Notes: a model not told the origin generated them from the sequence alone. A stretch of DNA of 20,961 nucleotides from Oscillibacter sp. (GCA_009773995.1 VSMY01000038.1:1-20961); one strand, 5' to 3'; shown: positions 7,072-15,003, counted from the first letter of the stretch. Program-made: numbers and translations.

Positions 7072-7481
7072 TGGAAGTTTTTCAGGCCCACATCCTGGCG
7101 GCGGACCGGAGCTTCTACGAGGGGCCCTGCGTCAGCCTGACCATCCCCACCAGCGACGGGGAGCAGGGCATTCTGGCCCGCCACAGCGACATGATCGCCG
7201 CCGTCCTGCCGGGGACTCTGCGCTTCCAAACGCCGGAGGGCCCGGCCCAGACGGCCGCGGTGTCCGGCGGCATGGTGAAGATTGAGAAAAACGAGGTCCT
7301 GGTCCTGGTGGACTCCGTGGAGCGGCCGGAGGAAATCGACGCCGCCCGGGCCCGCCGGGAGGCCGACGAGGCAAGGGAGGCCATGCTCCAGAAAAAGAGC
7401 CGGCAGGAGTACCAGCTGGCCCAGGCCACCCTGGCCAGGGCCATGAACCGCCTGCGGGTCAAGGCCATGGAGATCAAATGA
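7071..7481 (+). CDS. atpC: F1Fo ATP synthase subunit epsilon
   Basis: This is the rotor subunit at the foot of gamma, which can also inhibit ATP hydrolysis. The 136 residues show the usual N-terminal beta-sandwich (FQAHILAADRSFYEG, then the GEQGILARHSDMIAAVLPG block) and a C-terminal two-helix region rich in Ala, Arg and Glu (about 85-136). ATG 7071 overlaps the beta stop by one base (TGATG); GTG 7068 is an in-frame alternative. It is the last gene of the operon and is followed 5 bases later by a strong terminator. Confidence 0.95.
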   Translation: MEVFQAHILAADRSFYEGPCVSLTIPTSDGEQGILARHSDMIAAVLPGTLRFQTPEGPAQTAAVSGGMVKIEKNEVLVLVDSVERPEEIDAARARREADEAREAMLQKKSRQEYQLAQATLARAMNRLRVKAMEIK

Positions 7482-7486
7482 AACGA

Positions 7487-7521
7487 CGCGCCCCCTCCCA
7501 TCCGGGAGGGGGCGCGTTTTT
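7487..7521 (+). terminator. Rho-independent terminator of the ATP synthase operon
   Basis: A 13-bp perfect GC-rich stem (CGCGCCCCCTCCC / GGGAGGGGGCGCG) with a four-base loop ATCC is followed by five T residues. The last two bases of the T tract overlap the stop codon of the convergent sensor kinase gene. On the minus strand the stem is followed only by TCGTTTCATTT, so termination in that direction would be weaker. Confidence 0.95.
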
Positions 7522-8842
7522 ATGGGGAAAGGGGAAGCGATACAATTAGCTGGAACCGCCCGCCGACCGCCCGGACCTCCAGGGACCCGCCCAGGCGCTC
7601 CGCGATTTCCCGCATCCCGACGAGGCCGAAGCCGTGGGCGGCCTTGTCCGCCTTGGTGGTGGCCAGGTCCGGCGAGAGCTCCCCGGTGTAGGCGTTTTCC
7701 ACCCGGAGCATGAAGAGCCCCTTTTCCGCCCGGCAGCGGAGGAGGACGGTTTTGTCCTCCGCCCGCTCCGCCGCCTCCATGGCGTTGTCCAGGGCGTTCC
7801 CCAGCAGGGCGCACAGGTCCGCGTCCCCCAGGGGGAGGCTTTTGGGCAGGGTCGCGGAAATGTCCGCCGTCAGGCCCGAGCGGCCCATGGCCTCCGCCTT
7901 GGCGGAGAGGACGGCGTTGGCGGCGTCGTTTTCGCACAGCCGCTTCCCGCCCCGGAGGGCCGGGGAGTCCGCTAATTGGTCCATGTATTGGAGGGCCTTT
8001 TTGTCCTCCCCCAGCTCCACGAGCCCGCGGAGGGCCGTCAGGTGGTTGCGGAGGTCGTGGCGGAGGGTGCGGAGCTGGCGTTCCTCCCGCCGGAGGCCCT
8101 GGTAGTAGCTCTCACGGAGGGAGGCCAGCTTGTCCGCCTGCTCCAGCCGCTCGTGGTCCTCCAGGACGAGGATGGCGTACAGCAGGGCCAGGGCGGTGAG
8201 GAAGACGAAGGGCAGCACCGTCACCCCCAGGTTCATGGTCAGGCTGTGGGCGGCGGAGTTTGTGCCGATCCCGCCCTCGAAGGTAAGCAGCACCACCGCC
8301 AGCAAGGCGCTGAAGGGCATGGCCGCCAGCAGGAGCACCAGCCTCCAGAACCGGGGAGAGAGCTGGGGCGGGGTTTGCGGCAGGCGCTTCCGGGTCCCCA
8401 GGTACAAGCCGCCCCAGACGGCGAGGCGGATGAATTTTTCGGAGCAGTAGTACACGTCGTCCAGCCCGTAGTGGGCCATGATGGGGGCGCAGTAGGTGTC
8501 CAGGGCGGCGTTGACGGGCATGATGAGACAGAAGAAAATCACCGTCACCGCCAGCCGCCCTGTCCGGTCCCCCTTGGAGGCCAGCAGGAGCACGGGGACA
8601 AAGGCCAGCAGGGAAAACAGCAGGTTCGGGTCCCCCAGCCAGATGATCTGCCCGGAGATGACGCCTAAGAATACCACCAGACCGGCGCGCCAGCCCCTCC
8701 GGGGCTTCACCGGCAGGAAGGCGGAGACCAGCTGGAAGAGAAAGAAGCCGCTGGCCAGCAGCAGAAAGAACCAGGGCCAGTCCTGGAGGCAGGTCCATAG
8801 GAATTCCCCCATTCGGGACAGGAAGTTCAGGATTCTCTCCAC
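7520..8842 (-). CDS. Sensor histidine kinase, GHKL type (AgrC/LytS-like)
   Basis: This is a membrane sensor kinase that presumably phosphorylates the LytTR regulator encoded just upstream. The N-terminal 230 residues contain six to seven hydrophobic segments (clear ones near 24-43, 53-70, 74-89, 97-113, 167-189 and 202-226) with little extracellular domain. A short coiled coil (228-258) leads to LRHDLRNHLTALRGL with His262 and the D-x-x-N-H pattern typical of the AgrC-like HPK10 group. The ATPase part has the N box LGNALDNAMEAAE and the G box HGFGLVGM near the C-terminus. The start is GTG 8842 with GGAGGG 7 bases upstream, 3 bases after the regulator stop. The stimulus is unknown; no peptide-precursor gene or AgrB-like protease is visible beside it. 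Confidence 0.9.
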   Translation of the reverse strand: MERILNFLSRMGEFLWTCLQDWPWFFLLLASGFFLFQLVSAFLPVKPRRGWRAGLVVFLGVISGQIIWLGDPNLLFSLLAFVPVLLLASKGDRTGRLAVTVIFFCLIMPVNAALDTYCAPIMAHYGLDDVYYCSEKFIRLAVWGGLYLGTRKRLPQTPPQLSPRFWRLVLLLAAMPFSALLAVVLLTFEGGIGTNSAAHSLTMNLGVTVLPFVFLTALALLYAILVLEDHERLEQADKLASLRESYYQGLRREERQLRTLRHDLRNHLTALRGLVELGEDKKALQYMDQLADSPALRGGKRLCENDAANAVLSAKAEAMGRSGLTADISATLPKSLPLGDADLCALLGNALDNAMEAAERAEDKTVLLRCRAEKGLFMLRVENAYTGELSPDLATTKADKAAHGFGLVGMREIAERLGGSLEVRAVGGRFQLIVSLPLSP

Positions 8843-8845
8843 GGC

Positions 8846-9559
8846 CTAGCCCTCCAGCGCCGACCGGGCCAAAGCCGCCAGGACGGCGGACCGGCAGGCC
8901 CGGCTGACGGGGATGCCCTCGGCCCCTACGAAGACCTGGCTGCCCTCCAGCCGGTCCACGGCGGATGTCCGGACCAGGTAGCGCTGGTGGACCCGGACGA
9001 AATCCTCTCCCACGGTGCGCTCCACGTCGTCCAGCTTGCCGTAAAACACATAGGTTCGGGCGGTGGAGACGCAGGTGACCTGCCGCCGGTCGGAGGCGAA
9101 GTAGAGAATGGTCTTCTTGGGAATCCGGTACAGGGTTTCCCCGCTGCGGCAGAGAAAGGCCTGCTCCCCCTCCCGGAGCCGGGCCTCCGCGGCCCTGGCC
9201 AGCACCTGGTCCAGCTTTTCCGGCTGGGGGGGCTTCATGAGATAGCCCAGGGCCCCCACGGCGTAGCCGTCGAAGACGTAGTCCGTGTACCCGGTGACGA
9301 AGACCAGCTGAAGGCCCTCGTCGGCGGAGCGGAGGCGGCGGGCGGTCTCCATGCCGTCCAGCTCCCCCATTTCAATATCCAAAAATACCAGGTCCAGCTC
9401 CCCGGCGTGGCTGCCCAGCCAGCGGAGAAGCCCCTCCCCGGAGGAAAACTCGAAAAAGGACGCCTCCCCGCTCCGCCGCCGCTCCAGGGCCCGCTCCAGC
9501 GCGGCCCGGAGGGCAATGCGGGCCTCGGCGCTGTCGTCGCAGATGCCGATTCGCAGCAT
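8846..9559 (-). CDS. LytTR-family response regulator
   Basis: A 237-residue two-domain regulator. The receiver domain (1-120) has the acidic pair Asp8-Asp9 in IGICDDS, the phosphoacceptor Asp61 in LVFLDIEMGELDGME, the VTGYTDY switch Thr region and the conserved Lys in LGYLMKPPQPEKL. The C-terminal half (about 142-235) is a LytTR DNA-binding domain, recognisable by IPKKTILYFASDRRQV, FVRVHQRYLVR and VPVSR-like VSRACR motifs. ATG 9559 is chosen because AGGAG lies 7 bases upstream and the protein then begins MLRIGICDD; an upstream in-frame extension to 9601 overlaps the promoter. It forms an operon with the kinase downstream. Two pairs of 21-bp-spaced repeats lie just upstream of its promoter and may be its own binding sites. 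Confidence 0.93.
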   Translation of the reverse strand: MLRIGICDDSAEARIALRAALERALERRRSGEASFFEFSSGEGLLRWLGSHAGELDLVFLDIEMGELDGMETARRLRSADEGLQLVFVTGYTDYVFDGYAVGALGYLMKPPQPEKLDQVLARAAEARLREGEQAFLCRSGETLYRIPKKTILYFASDRRQVTCVSTARTYVFYGKLDDVERTVGEDFVRVHQRYLVRTSAVDRLEGSQVFVGAEGIPVSRACRSAVLAALARSALEG

Positions 9560-9589
9560 GGCCTCATCTCCTTGCGGTTTGTTACGGCT

Positions 9590-9618
9590 ATTATAGCACA
9601 TGGGCCGGGATTCGCCAA
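9590..9618 (-). promoter_or_regulatory. Extended -10 promoter of the two-component operon
   Basis: On the minus strand, TTGGCG (9618-9613) is followed after 17 bases by TATAAT (9595-9590), preceded by TGC as in an extended -10 element. The predicted start is about 25 bases upstream of the regulator ATG. The -35 box directly abuts repeat A of the adjacent operator array. Confidence 0.8.
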
Positions 9619-9619
9619 A

Positions 9620-9702
9620 CCAATTATGACGGCAGAACCGCCAAATATGACATCGTATCCGTTAGGCTTGCCAAACTTTACAACAGACCCGCCAAAGAGA
9701 AC
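9620..9702 (-). promoter_or_regulatory. Four-copy LytTR-style direct-repeat operator
   Basis: Four 11-bp elements lie on the plus strand as CCAATTATGAC (9620-9630), CCAAATATGAC (9641-9651), CCAAACTTTAC (9671-9681) and CCAAAGAGAAC (9692-9702); on the minus strand they read GTnnnnnTTGG. Offsets are 21, 30 and 21 bp, so they form two pairs, each with two helical turns between copies. LytTR regulators such as AgrA bind imperfect 9-bp direct repeats separated by about 12-13 bp, which gives the same period. The array sits immediately upstream of the regulator -35 box and within the space shared with the divergent TraX operon. Assignment to this regulator is an inference from position and spacing. 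Confidence 0.6.
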
Positions 9703-9727
9703 GGCCCCGTTTGCGGGGGCCGTTTTT
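9700..9727 (+). terminator. Orphan plus-strand terminator-like hairpin in the divergent spacer
   Basis: AACGGCCCC (9700-9708) pairs with GGGGCCGTT (9716-9724) around GTTTGCG, and the T tract runs 9723-9727. No plus-strand gene lies just upstream, so it would end either a small RNA or leader started in the spacer, or antisense transcripts from the two-component genes. It overlaps the last repeat of the operator array. A weak promoter match (TTGCGG 9711-9716, 17 bases, TATTCT 9734-9739) lies over the loop and could drive the TraX operon. Confidence 0.65.
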
Positions 9728-9816
9728 CCGCGCTATTCTGGCTATGGAAACGGAAGTGAAGAATTTGCAACCGGACTTCCGTATCATCCACATCAAACCA
9801 TAAGGAAGTGCTTGTT

Positions 9817-10575
9817 TTGAACTGGACCAGCCTCCGCGCCGCCCTGACCACCCCCGCCGCAGTCCCCGAGACGGGGCCGAGGCTGAAAACTAACCTGGAC
9901 ACCGACCTGTTGAAGCTCGTCGCCATCGCCGCCATGCTCGTCGACCACGTGGGCGGGGCCTTCTTCCCGGAGGTTGGGCCCTTCCGGTGGATCGGGCGGC
10001 TGGCCTTCCCGCTGTTTTGCTACTGCATGACCGTAGGGTTGCTGTACACCCGCGACGTAAAGCGTTACCTGAGCCGCCTGGCGGTCTTCGCCGTCATCTC
10101 CCAGCCCTTCTACGTCCTGGCCTTCCATCCCCACGACTGGATGGTGGACCGGAACTGGATGAACTGGAACATCTTCTTTACCCTATTCCTGTCCCTCCTG
10201 GCTATGGTTGGGTTCAAGGAGCGGAAGTGGTGGCTGTTCCTGGGGGCCCTCTTCGCAGTGAGCTGGTGGAACTTCGACTACTCCGGCATCGGGATTCAAT
10301 TGATGCTGATTTTCTTCCTCTGCCGGAACCATCCCAAAATTGGGGCGCTCCTCTATACGCTGAACTACCTCCCGGCCCTGTGGGGCGGATACCTGGAGGA
10401 CCCGCTGGCGCTGAAGCTGGGGAACTTCGCCGTGGACTGGACCGTCTTCGCAATTGCGGCCGCGCCGCTGATTTTTCTTCCCACCCGCTCCGGGCTCAAG
10501 ATTCCCAAGTGGTTCTTTTACGCGTTCTATCCCGTTCATCTGGCGGTCATCGCCGCCCTTCGATTCATGCTGTAA
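9817..10575 (+). CDS. TraX-family membrane protein (putative acyltransferase)
   Basis: This 252-residue polytopic protein resembles the TraX family, named for the F-plasmid protein that N-acetylates pilin. Family-like blocks are DLLKLVAIAAMLVDHVGG (about 26-43), RWIGRLAFPLFCYCMTVGL and YTRDVKRYLSRLAVFAVISQ, and a C-terminal KWFFYAFYPVHLAVIAAL. About eight hydrophobic segments are visible. The start TTG 9817 is favoured because AAGGAAG (9802-9808) lies 8 bases upstream; GTG 9808 would begin inside that site. It is the first gene of a unit with an ABC transporter (15-base gap) and faces away from the LytTR two-component genes. Nothing here encodes conjugation or pili, so the substrate is unknown; acylation of an exported molecule or wall component is only an inference. 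Confidence 0.85.
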   Translation: MNWTSLRAALTTPAAVPETGPRLKTNLDTDLLKLVAIAAMLVDHVGGAFFPEVGPFRWIGRLAFPLFCYCMTVGLLYTRDVKRYLSRLAVFAVISQPFYVLAFHPHDWMVDRNWMNWNIFFTLFLSLLAMVGFKERKWWLFLGALFAVSWWNFDYSGIGIQLMLIFFLCRNHPKIGALLYTLNYLPALWGGYLEDPLALKLGNFAVDWTVFAIAAAPLIFLPTRSGLKIPKWFFYAFYPVHLAVIAALRFML

Positions 10576-10590
10576 GAAAGGAAGATTGTT

Positions 10591-11334
10591 ATGCTGACTG
10601 TGGAAAACCTGCGCAAATCCTATCAGGTAGGGAAGACCTCCTACGAGGTCTTGAAGGGGGTCTCCCTCCAAGTGGGCAAGGGGGAGTTTGTGGCGGTCAT
10701 GGGCCCCTCGGGCTCCGGCAAGACCACCCTTTTAAACTGCATCTCCTGCTACATCCCCACGGACTCCGGAAGCATCCGCCTGGGCAAGACCGAGCTGGCC
10801 CGCCTGGGGGAGGACGACCTGGCGGAGGTCCGCAACAAGCAGCTGGGCTTCGTCTTCCAGGACTTCCTCCTGCTGGACGGCCTGACGGTCCGGCAGAACA
10901 TCCTCCTCCCCGCCATCATCGGCGGCGTGGTCTCCGACATGACGGAGCAGCGGGCGGACCAGCTCTGCGAGGTCTTCGGCATCGGGGACATCCGGGACAA
11001 GTACCCGGCGGAGATCTCCGGCGGCGAGAAGCAGCGCACCGCCGTGGCACGGGCTCTCATCAACCACCCCCTGCTCATCCTGGCCGACGAGCCCACGGGC
11101 AACCTGGACTCCAAGTCCACACGGGCGGTGATCCGCTCCTTCCAGCAGGCGAAAAGCGCCCTGGAGGCCACCATCTTCATGGTCACCCACGACTCCTACG
11201 CCGCCTCCTTCTGCGACCGGGTGGTGATTCTCCGGGACGGCGTGGTCTGGAGAGAGCTGGAGAAGGGGGCCACGGAGCGGGAGAAATTTCAGGACCAGCT
11301 CCTGGACGCGATTCGAGAGATGGGGAGGGAGTAA
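10591..11334 (+). CDS. ABC transporter ATP-binding protein, BceA/MacB type
   Basis: This 247-residue nucleotide-binding subunit has Walker A GPSGSGKT (38-45), a Q-loop in FVFQDFLLL, the signature ISGGEKQR, Walker B LLILADEPTGNLDS and the switch His in MVTHD. SGGEKQR followed by the DEPTGNLDS block is characteristic of the family that pairs with FtsX-domain permeases: LolD, MacB, BceA. It lacks membrane segments. AAAGGAAG, about 8 bases upstream of ATG 10591, is the ribosome binding site. The permease gene begins two bases after its stop, so the two are translationally linked and should form one complex. Such pairs usually move peptides, antibiotics or lipoproteins rather than small nutrients. 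Confidence 0.95.
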   Translation: MLTVENLRKSYQVGKTSYEVLKGVSLQVGKGEFVAVMGPSGSGKTTLLNCISCYIPTDSGSIRLGKTELARLGEDDLAEVRNKQLGFVFQDFLLLDGLTVRQNILLPAIIGGVVSDMTEQRADQLCEVFGIGDIRDKYPAEISGGEKQRTAVARALINHPLLILADEPTGNLDSKSTRAVIRSFQQAKSALEATIFMVTHDSYAASFCDRVVILRDGVVWRELEKGATEREKFQDQLLDAIREMGRE

Positions 11335-11336
11335 CC

Positions 11337-13466
11337 ATGCGCCATTTTTCCGAGGTCTACGCCCTGATGCGCCGGAGAAACAAAAAGCAATACGCGCTCC
11401 TGGCGGGCTGCTGCTTCTTCTCCGTGCTGCTCATCACGGCCTACGTCTGCATGATGCGGGCCCCCACCGTTTTGAACGTCCTCCCCGAGGGGGGCGACAG
11501 CCGCAAGCAGGTCATGATGATCTTCATCCTGGCGGTCATCGGCTGCGCCGTGTTCACCACCTACGCCTCCGGCCTCTTCTTCCGGCAGAAGTCCCGGGAA
11601 ACCGGCGTGTTCCTGGCCCTGGGGGCCTCCCGGGCCCAGGTCCGGGGGGAGCTCTACCGGGAACTGGGGGTTATTTCCCTGGGCTCCTGCGCCGCCGGAG
11701 CGGTTTTAGGCGGGCCCCTGGCCTGGATTTTGTGGCAGTTTTTCCGCCTTGCCGTGGTGGACACGGAGGAAATGCGCCTGGTGTTCAACCCCTATGCGTA
11801 CCTGTTTTCCCTGGCCTTTTCCGCCTTTGTCATCGTTATGATGTTCCTCCTGGGGAGCCGGTCCGTGAGGAGGACCAACATCATCGACATTGTCCAGGAG
11901 TCCCACAAGTCCGAGCCCATTCGGAATGTGCCCCGGTGGTACGGGCTGGTTGGAATCGGCCTGCTGGCCCTGGGGGCCTTCCTGGGCTATATGTCCTCCG
12001 CCTTCTTCGTTCAGGTTCTCCACTGGTATCCCCCCGAGGGGCTGACCGCCGTCTTTTACCTCCCCGCTTTGATCGGCCTCTACATGATGCTGCTCCACAC
12101 GGTGGTCAACGGCTGGAACGGGAAAAAGAAGCTCTACAAGGACCTCATCGCCACCAGCCAGATGCGGTTTCAAGGCCGCCAGACGGTGCGGAACATGCTG
12201 GTGATGACCCTGCTCATCGCGGGGGCCTACTTCGGCAGCTTCTACACCCCCACGATGGGCACCGGGGCCATGATCGGCTATGACGCCCGGCCCGTGGACT
12301 ACGTCTACCACTTCCGGGCGGACCAGGACATCCCCCTGGAGGAGGAGGTGCGGGCCCTGGCGGAGGAGTACGGCGTCACCATTACGGACTTCGCCGCCGC
12401 CCCCATGGTCCGCCTGGCGGTGGACGGCGACGACCGCATCGAGGAGGAGGGCCCCATGGGCATCACCTGGCGGAAGGAATACAAGGAGGTTATGCAAAGC
12501 GAGCTGTTCCTCTCCGCCTCCGGCTACGAGGCCCTGACGGGGGAGCGGGTGGACCTGGCCGGCGGCGAGATTCGGGGCGTTATCGACGCGGAGGGGAGCA
12601 AGCTGCTCTTCGACCCCAGCAAAAGCCTCGTGACCAACTACCTGACCCGCGAACAGCTCCCCGTCACGTCCCTGGAGCCCCTGCGCTATGACAGCCTCTT
12701 CGGACTCAACGTCATGAACGACGAGGATTTCGCCGCCCTGGGGGCGGGCCTCCCGGAGGAGTGGCGGGAGACCCAGGTGTGCTTCAACGTGGAAAACTGC
12801 GGGGAGACCTATGACTTCGCCAAAGCCCTGTTTAACGAAATCGTGGACCGCTCCACTGAGGACGTGGCCCAGTACGACAGCTGGGACCCGGTTGTCCGGG
12901 ACCGGGACATCGCGAAGGAGGGCTTCTACTTCCTGGACCCGGAGCACCTGGAGGAGGCGGGCTTCTCCGAGATTGACTACGCCCAGCGGGACAGCTCCGC
13001 CTTCCGGTTGGGCTGGCAGTATATGCCGGAGTTCCGGGTCCTGGACAAGGCGGACTTTGTGAAGACTGTAGCGGTGTTTCTGATTCTGTTCGTTTTCATC
13101 GCCGTGGTGTGCTTTTCCGCCGTCTTTGTGATTGCCTACACCCGGTGTCTGACCATCGCCCTGACAAACCGGAAGGTTTACGACGACCTCCGGCATTTAG
13201 GGGCCTCCAACGCCTACCTCCGCCGCTCCGTCCGGGGGCAGGTGAAGCGGGTCTTCCTGGTGCCCGCCCTGGTGGGCACGGGGCTGATCTACGCCTTCTA
13301 CGTCATGGTCATGTACTTCAACGGCAATCCCCCGGGCATCACCTACAGCGAGGCGGCGGGCCTGCTGACGGCGCTGGCGGTCATCGCGGCGGTGAGCGCC
13401 CTCATGTACGGCGTGTACCGCCTGACCCTGGCCCAGGTGTGCCGGGCCCTGGACATCCGGCGGTGA
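11337..13466 (+). CDS. ABC transporter permease, BceB-like, with large extracellular domain
   Basis: A 709-residue FtsX-type permease. Hydrophobic segments at about 19-40, 56-77, 106-130, 150-172, 203-223, 232-256 and 281-300 are followed by a soluble, acidic stretch (about 302-574) and then three segments near 578-603, 640-662 and 675-698. Seven plus three helices with the extracellular domain between helices 7 and 8 is the BceB arrangement, used in antimicrobial-peptide sensing and detoxification. The cytoplasmic FtsX motif SRETGVFLALGASRAQV follows helix 2, and a similar LRHLGASNAYLRRS follows helix 8. ATG 11337 follows the ATPase stop by two bases with GGGAGGGAG just upstream. The soluble domain is somewhat larger than I would expect for BceB. 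The usual BceRS partner is absent; a LytTR pair is divergent instead. Confidence 0.9.
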   Translation: MRHFSEVYALMRRRNKKQYALLAGCCFFSVLLITAYVCMMRAPTVLNVLPEGGDSRKQVMMIFILAVIGCAVFTTYASGLFFRQKSRETGVFLALGASRAQVRGELYRELGVISLGSCAAGAVLGGPLAWILWQFFRLAVVDTEEMRLVFNPYAYLFSLAFSAFVIVMMFLLGSRSVRRTNIIDIVQESHKSEPIRNVPRWYGLVGIGLLALGAFLGYMSSAFFVQVLHWYPPEGLTAVFYLPALIGLYMMLLHTVVNGWNGKKKLYKDLIATSQMRFQGRQTVRNMLVMTLLIAGAYFGSFYTPTMGTGAMIGYDARPVDYVYHFRADQDIPLEEEVRALAEEYGVTITDFAAAPMVRLAVDGDDRIEEEGPMGITWRKEYKEVMQSELFLSASGYEALTGERVDLAGGEIRGVIDAEGSKLLFDPSKSLVTNYLTREQLPVTSLEPLRYDSLFGLNVMNDEDFAALGAGLPEEWRETQVCFNVENCGETYDFAKALFNEIVDRSTEDVAQYDSWDPVVRDRDIAKEGFYFLDPEHLEEAGFSEIDYAQRDSSAFRLGWQYMPEFRVLDKADFVKTVAVFLILFVFIAVVCFSAVFVIAYTRCLTIALTNRKVYDDLRHLGASNAYLRRSVRGQVKRVFLVPALVGTGLIYAFYVMVMYFNGNPPGITYSEAAGLLTALAVIAAVSALMYGVYRLTLAQVCRALDIRR

Positions 13467-13488
13467 GGCGCGGTTAGAGGCGCAAAAG

Positions 13489-13519
13489 GGCGGCGCGGGG
13501 ATTCGTCCCCCGCGCCGCC
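13489..13519. terminator. Bidirectional hairpin between convergent operons
   Basis: A 12-bp perfect stem (GGCGGCGCGGGG at 13489-13500, CCCCGCGCCGCC at 13508-13519) lies between the permease stop and the SLH-protein stop. It is followed by GGTTTAC on the plus strand and by CTTTTGC on the minus strand. Both T tracts are short, so termination efficiency is uncertain, but its position between two convergent genes supports the role. Confidence 0.7.
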
Positions 13520-13522
13520 GGT

Positions 13523-14974
13523 TTACGCCGCCCGTAATACGTTTTTCTCAGCGTGGACCTTCATGGACTGCTGAGGGGTCATGGCAAAGTAGTCGTAGCT
13601 GATTTCGCTGCCGCTGTCCCCCCAGGTGGTGTCGATGTGGACCTCCGCTCCGTCCAGCTTGGCTACGGTCCAGATGTGGTCCCCCCGGATGATGGTGGAG
13701 CATTGGATGCCCTCCAGCTTCAAAAGGAGGTTATAGGCCCCGGTGTAGCCGTCGCAGACGGCGGTCTGCTTGGCAAAGAGGCTGTAGGGAATGTGGCTGA
13801 GGGAATCGTCCCCGGCCTGGTAGTCGTAGGCGCAGTTGTCGCAGATCCAGTCGTAGTAGACCAGGGCCTTTTCCCTCTCCGTCATGTCCAGGCGGAGGAC
13901 CCCCTCGTTCCAGAGCCGGTCGTGGACGGCGACGGCGGCCTCCATGGCGGCGGCGCGGTACTCCTGGGTGCGCCGCTCCGCGCCGGCGGCGGAAAAGCTC
14001 AGGGTCACCAGCCCCGCGCCCCAGATGCAGTGAACCTGATTATAGCCCTGCTCACAATAGTCCTTCATCACGGTCAGGGACGCGTCCATGAGCTGCCGGG
14101 ACGTTTCCTCGGAGAGGCCGGGGAGATGGAAGATCAGCTGATCGCCGCCTTGGGCCAGCATGTAGCGGAGAGAGCTTTCCAGCTCCGCCTGATTGGAGGG
14201 GGAGAGGACGTATTCTCCCGGCTCCACCAGGTCCCCCAGGGTGGTCCCGGCGGCGCTGTAGAGGTGGGAGAGGTCCCACTGGGGCCGGACCCGCAGGGCG
14301 GGGTCCAGCATCCGGGTGAGCATGGCGGCCAGGGCCCCCCGGGTGATGGGCTGGTCCGGCAGGAAGGACCCGGCGGCGTCGCTGCCCACGGAGATCCCCT
14401 TCCGGTAGAGGGCCAGGATGTCCTGATAGTAAGGGGTGTACTCGTCCACGTCGGGAATGAAGCGACGGGAGGAGTAGCCCACGGTGACCAGCTCGTCGTG
14501 GACGGAGGGCAGGGCCTCCTCCGGCAGGACCTTGGCCAGGACGTGGGCCACCTGGGCCCGGCTGGCGGGCGCGTAGAAGCCCATGTAGTCCTTGACAAAG
14601 TCCGCCTCCAGCGCGCCCTCCGCCTGGAGATAGCGCAGGTACGCCAGGGCTCCCGGAGTGGTCTCCCGGCGGTAGGCCAGGGCGGCTTCCGCGTCCCCGG
14701 TGCGGTAGAGGCCCCGGACCCGCCCGGCGAAGATGACGGCCTGCCCCAGGGTCACCGGGTCTCCCAGGCCGAAGGTGCCGTCGCCCTTTCCGTTGGAGAG
14801 GCCGTACTCGTAGAGGGCGACCGCGTTGCCGTAGAAGGGAGAGGCCGGGGTCAGGTCGGAGAACTCCCCGGCGTAGGTCCGGCTCCGGGCAAAGCCCGGC
14901 TCCTGGGCGGCCTGGGCGGGGAGGGTGAGCAGCAGGCAGAACGCCAGCAGCAGGGCGGGAATTTGTCGTTTCAT
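13523..14974 (-). CDS. Secreted SLH-domain protein with transglutaminase-like domain
   Basis: A 483-residue exported protein. The signal peptide (KR then a Leu-rich core, cleavage near AQA at about residue 22) is followed by S-layer-homology repeats: FSDLTPASPFYGNAVALYEY with GDGTFGLGDPVT (about 37-90), a degenerate second repeat, and FIPDVDEYTPYYQDILALYR with ITRGALAAMLTRML (about 170-225). The C-terminal part is a transglutaminase/protease-like fold with the triad Cys407 (AVCDGYTGAYN), His433 (GDHIWT) and Asp448 (HIDTTWGD). SLH repeats usually bind pyruvylated secondary wall polymers, which would place the enzyme on the cell surface. ATG 14974 is chosen because AAAGGAG lies about 4 bases upstream and the signal peptide then begins correctly. 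It follows the LCP gene by 29 bases without its own clear promoter. Confidence 0.9.
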   Translation of the reverse strand: MKRQIPALLLAFCLLLTLPAQAAQEPGFARSRTYAGEFSDLTPASPFYGNAVALYEYGLSNGKGDGTFGLGDPVTLGQAVIFAGRVRGLYRTGDAEAALAYRRETTPGALAYLRYLQAEGALEADFVKDYMGFYAPASRAQVAHVLAKVLPEEALPSVHDELVTVGYSSRRFIPDVDEYTPYYQDILALYRKGISVGSDAAGSFLPDQPITRGALAAMLTRMLDPALRVRPQWDLSHLYSAAGTTLGDLVEPGEYVLSPSNQAELESSLRYMLAQGGDQLIFHLPGLSEETSRQLMDASLTVMKDYCEQGYNQVHCIWGAGLVTLSFSAAGAERRTQEYRAAAMEAAVAVHDRLWNEGVLRLDMTEREKALVYYDWICDNCAYDYQAGDDSLSHIPYSLFAKQTAVCDGYTGAYNLLLKLEGIQCSTIIRGDHIWTVAKLDGAEVHIDTTWGDSGSEISYDYFAMTPQQSMKVHAEKNVLRAA

Positions 14975-15003
14975 CGTGCTCCTTTCGGCGTGGCGCCTGG
15001 GGG

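Noticed and set aside
9987..11336. In-frame upstream extension of the permease gene reaching back to 9987.
   Set aside because: This stretch is an alternative frame of the TraX and ATPase genes. The true permease start is ATG 11337, with a ribosome binding site and a recognisable N-terminal helix.
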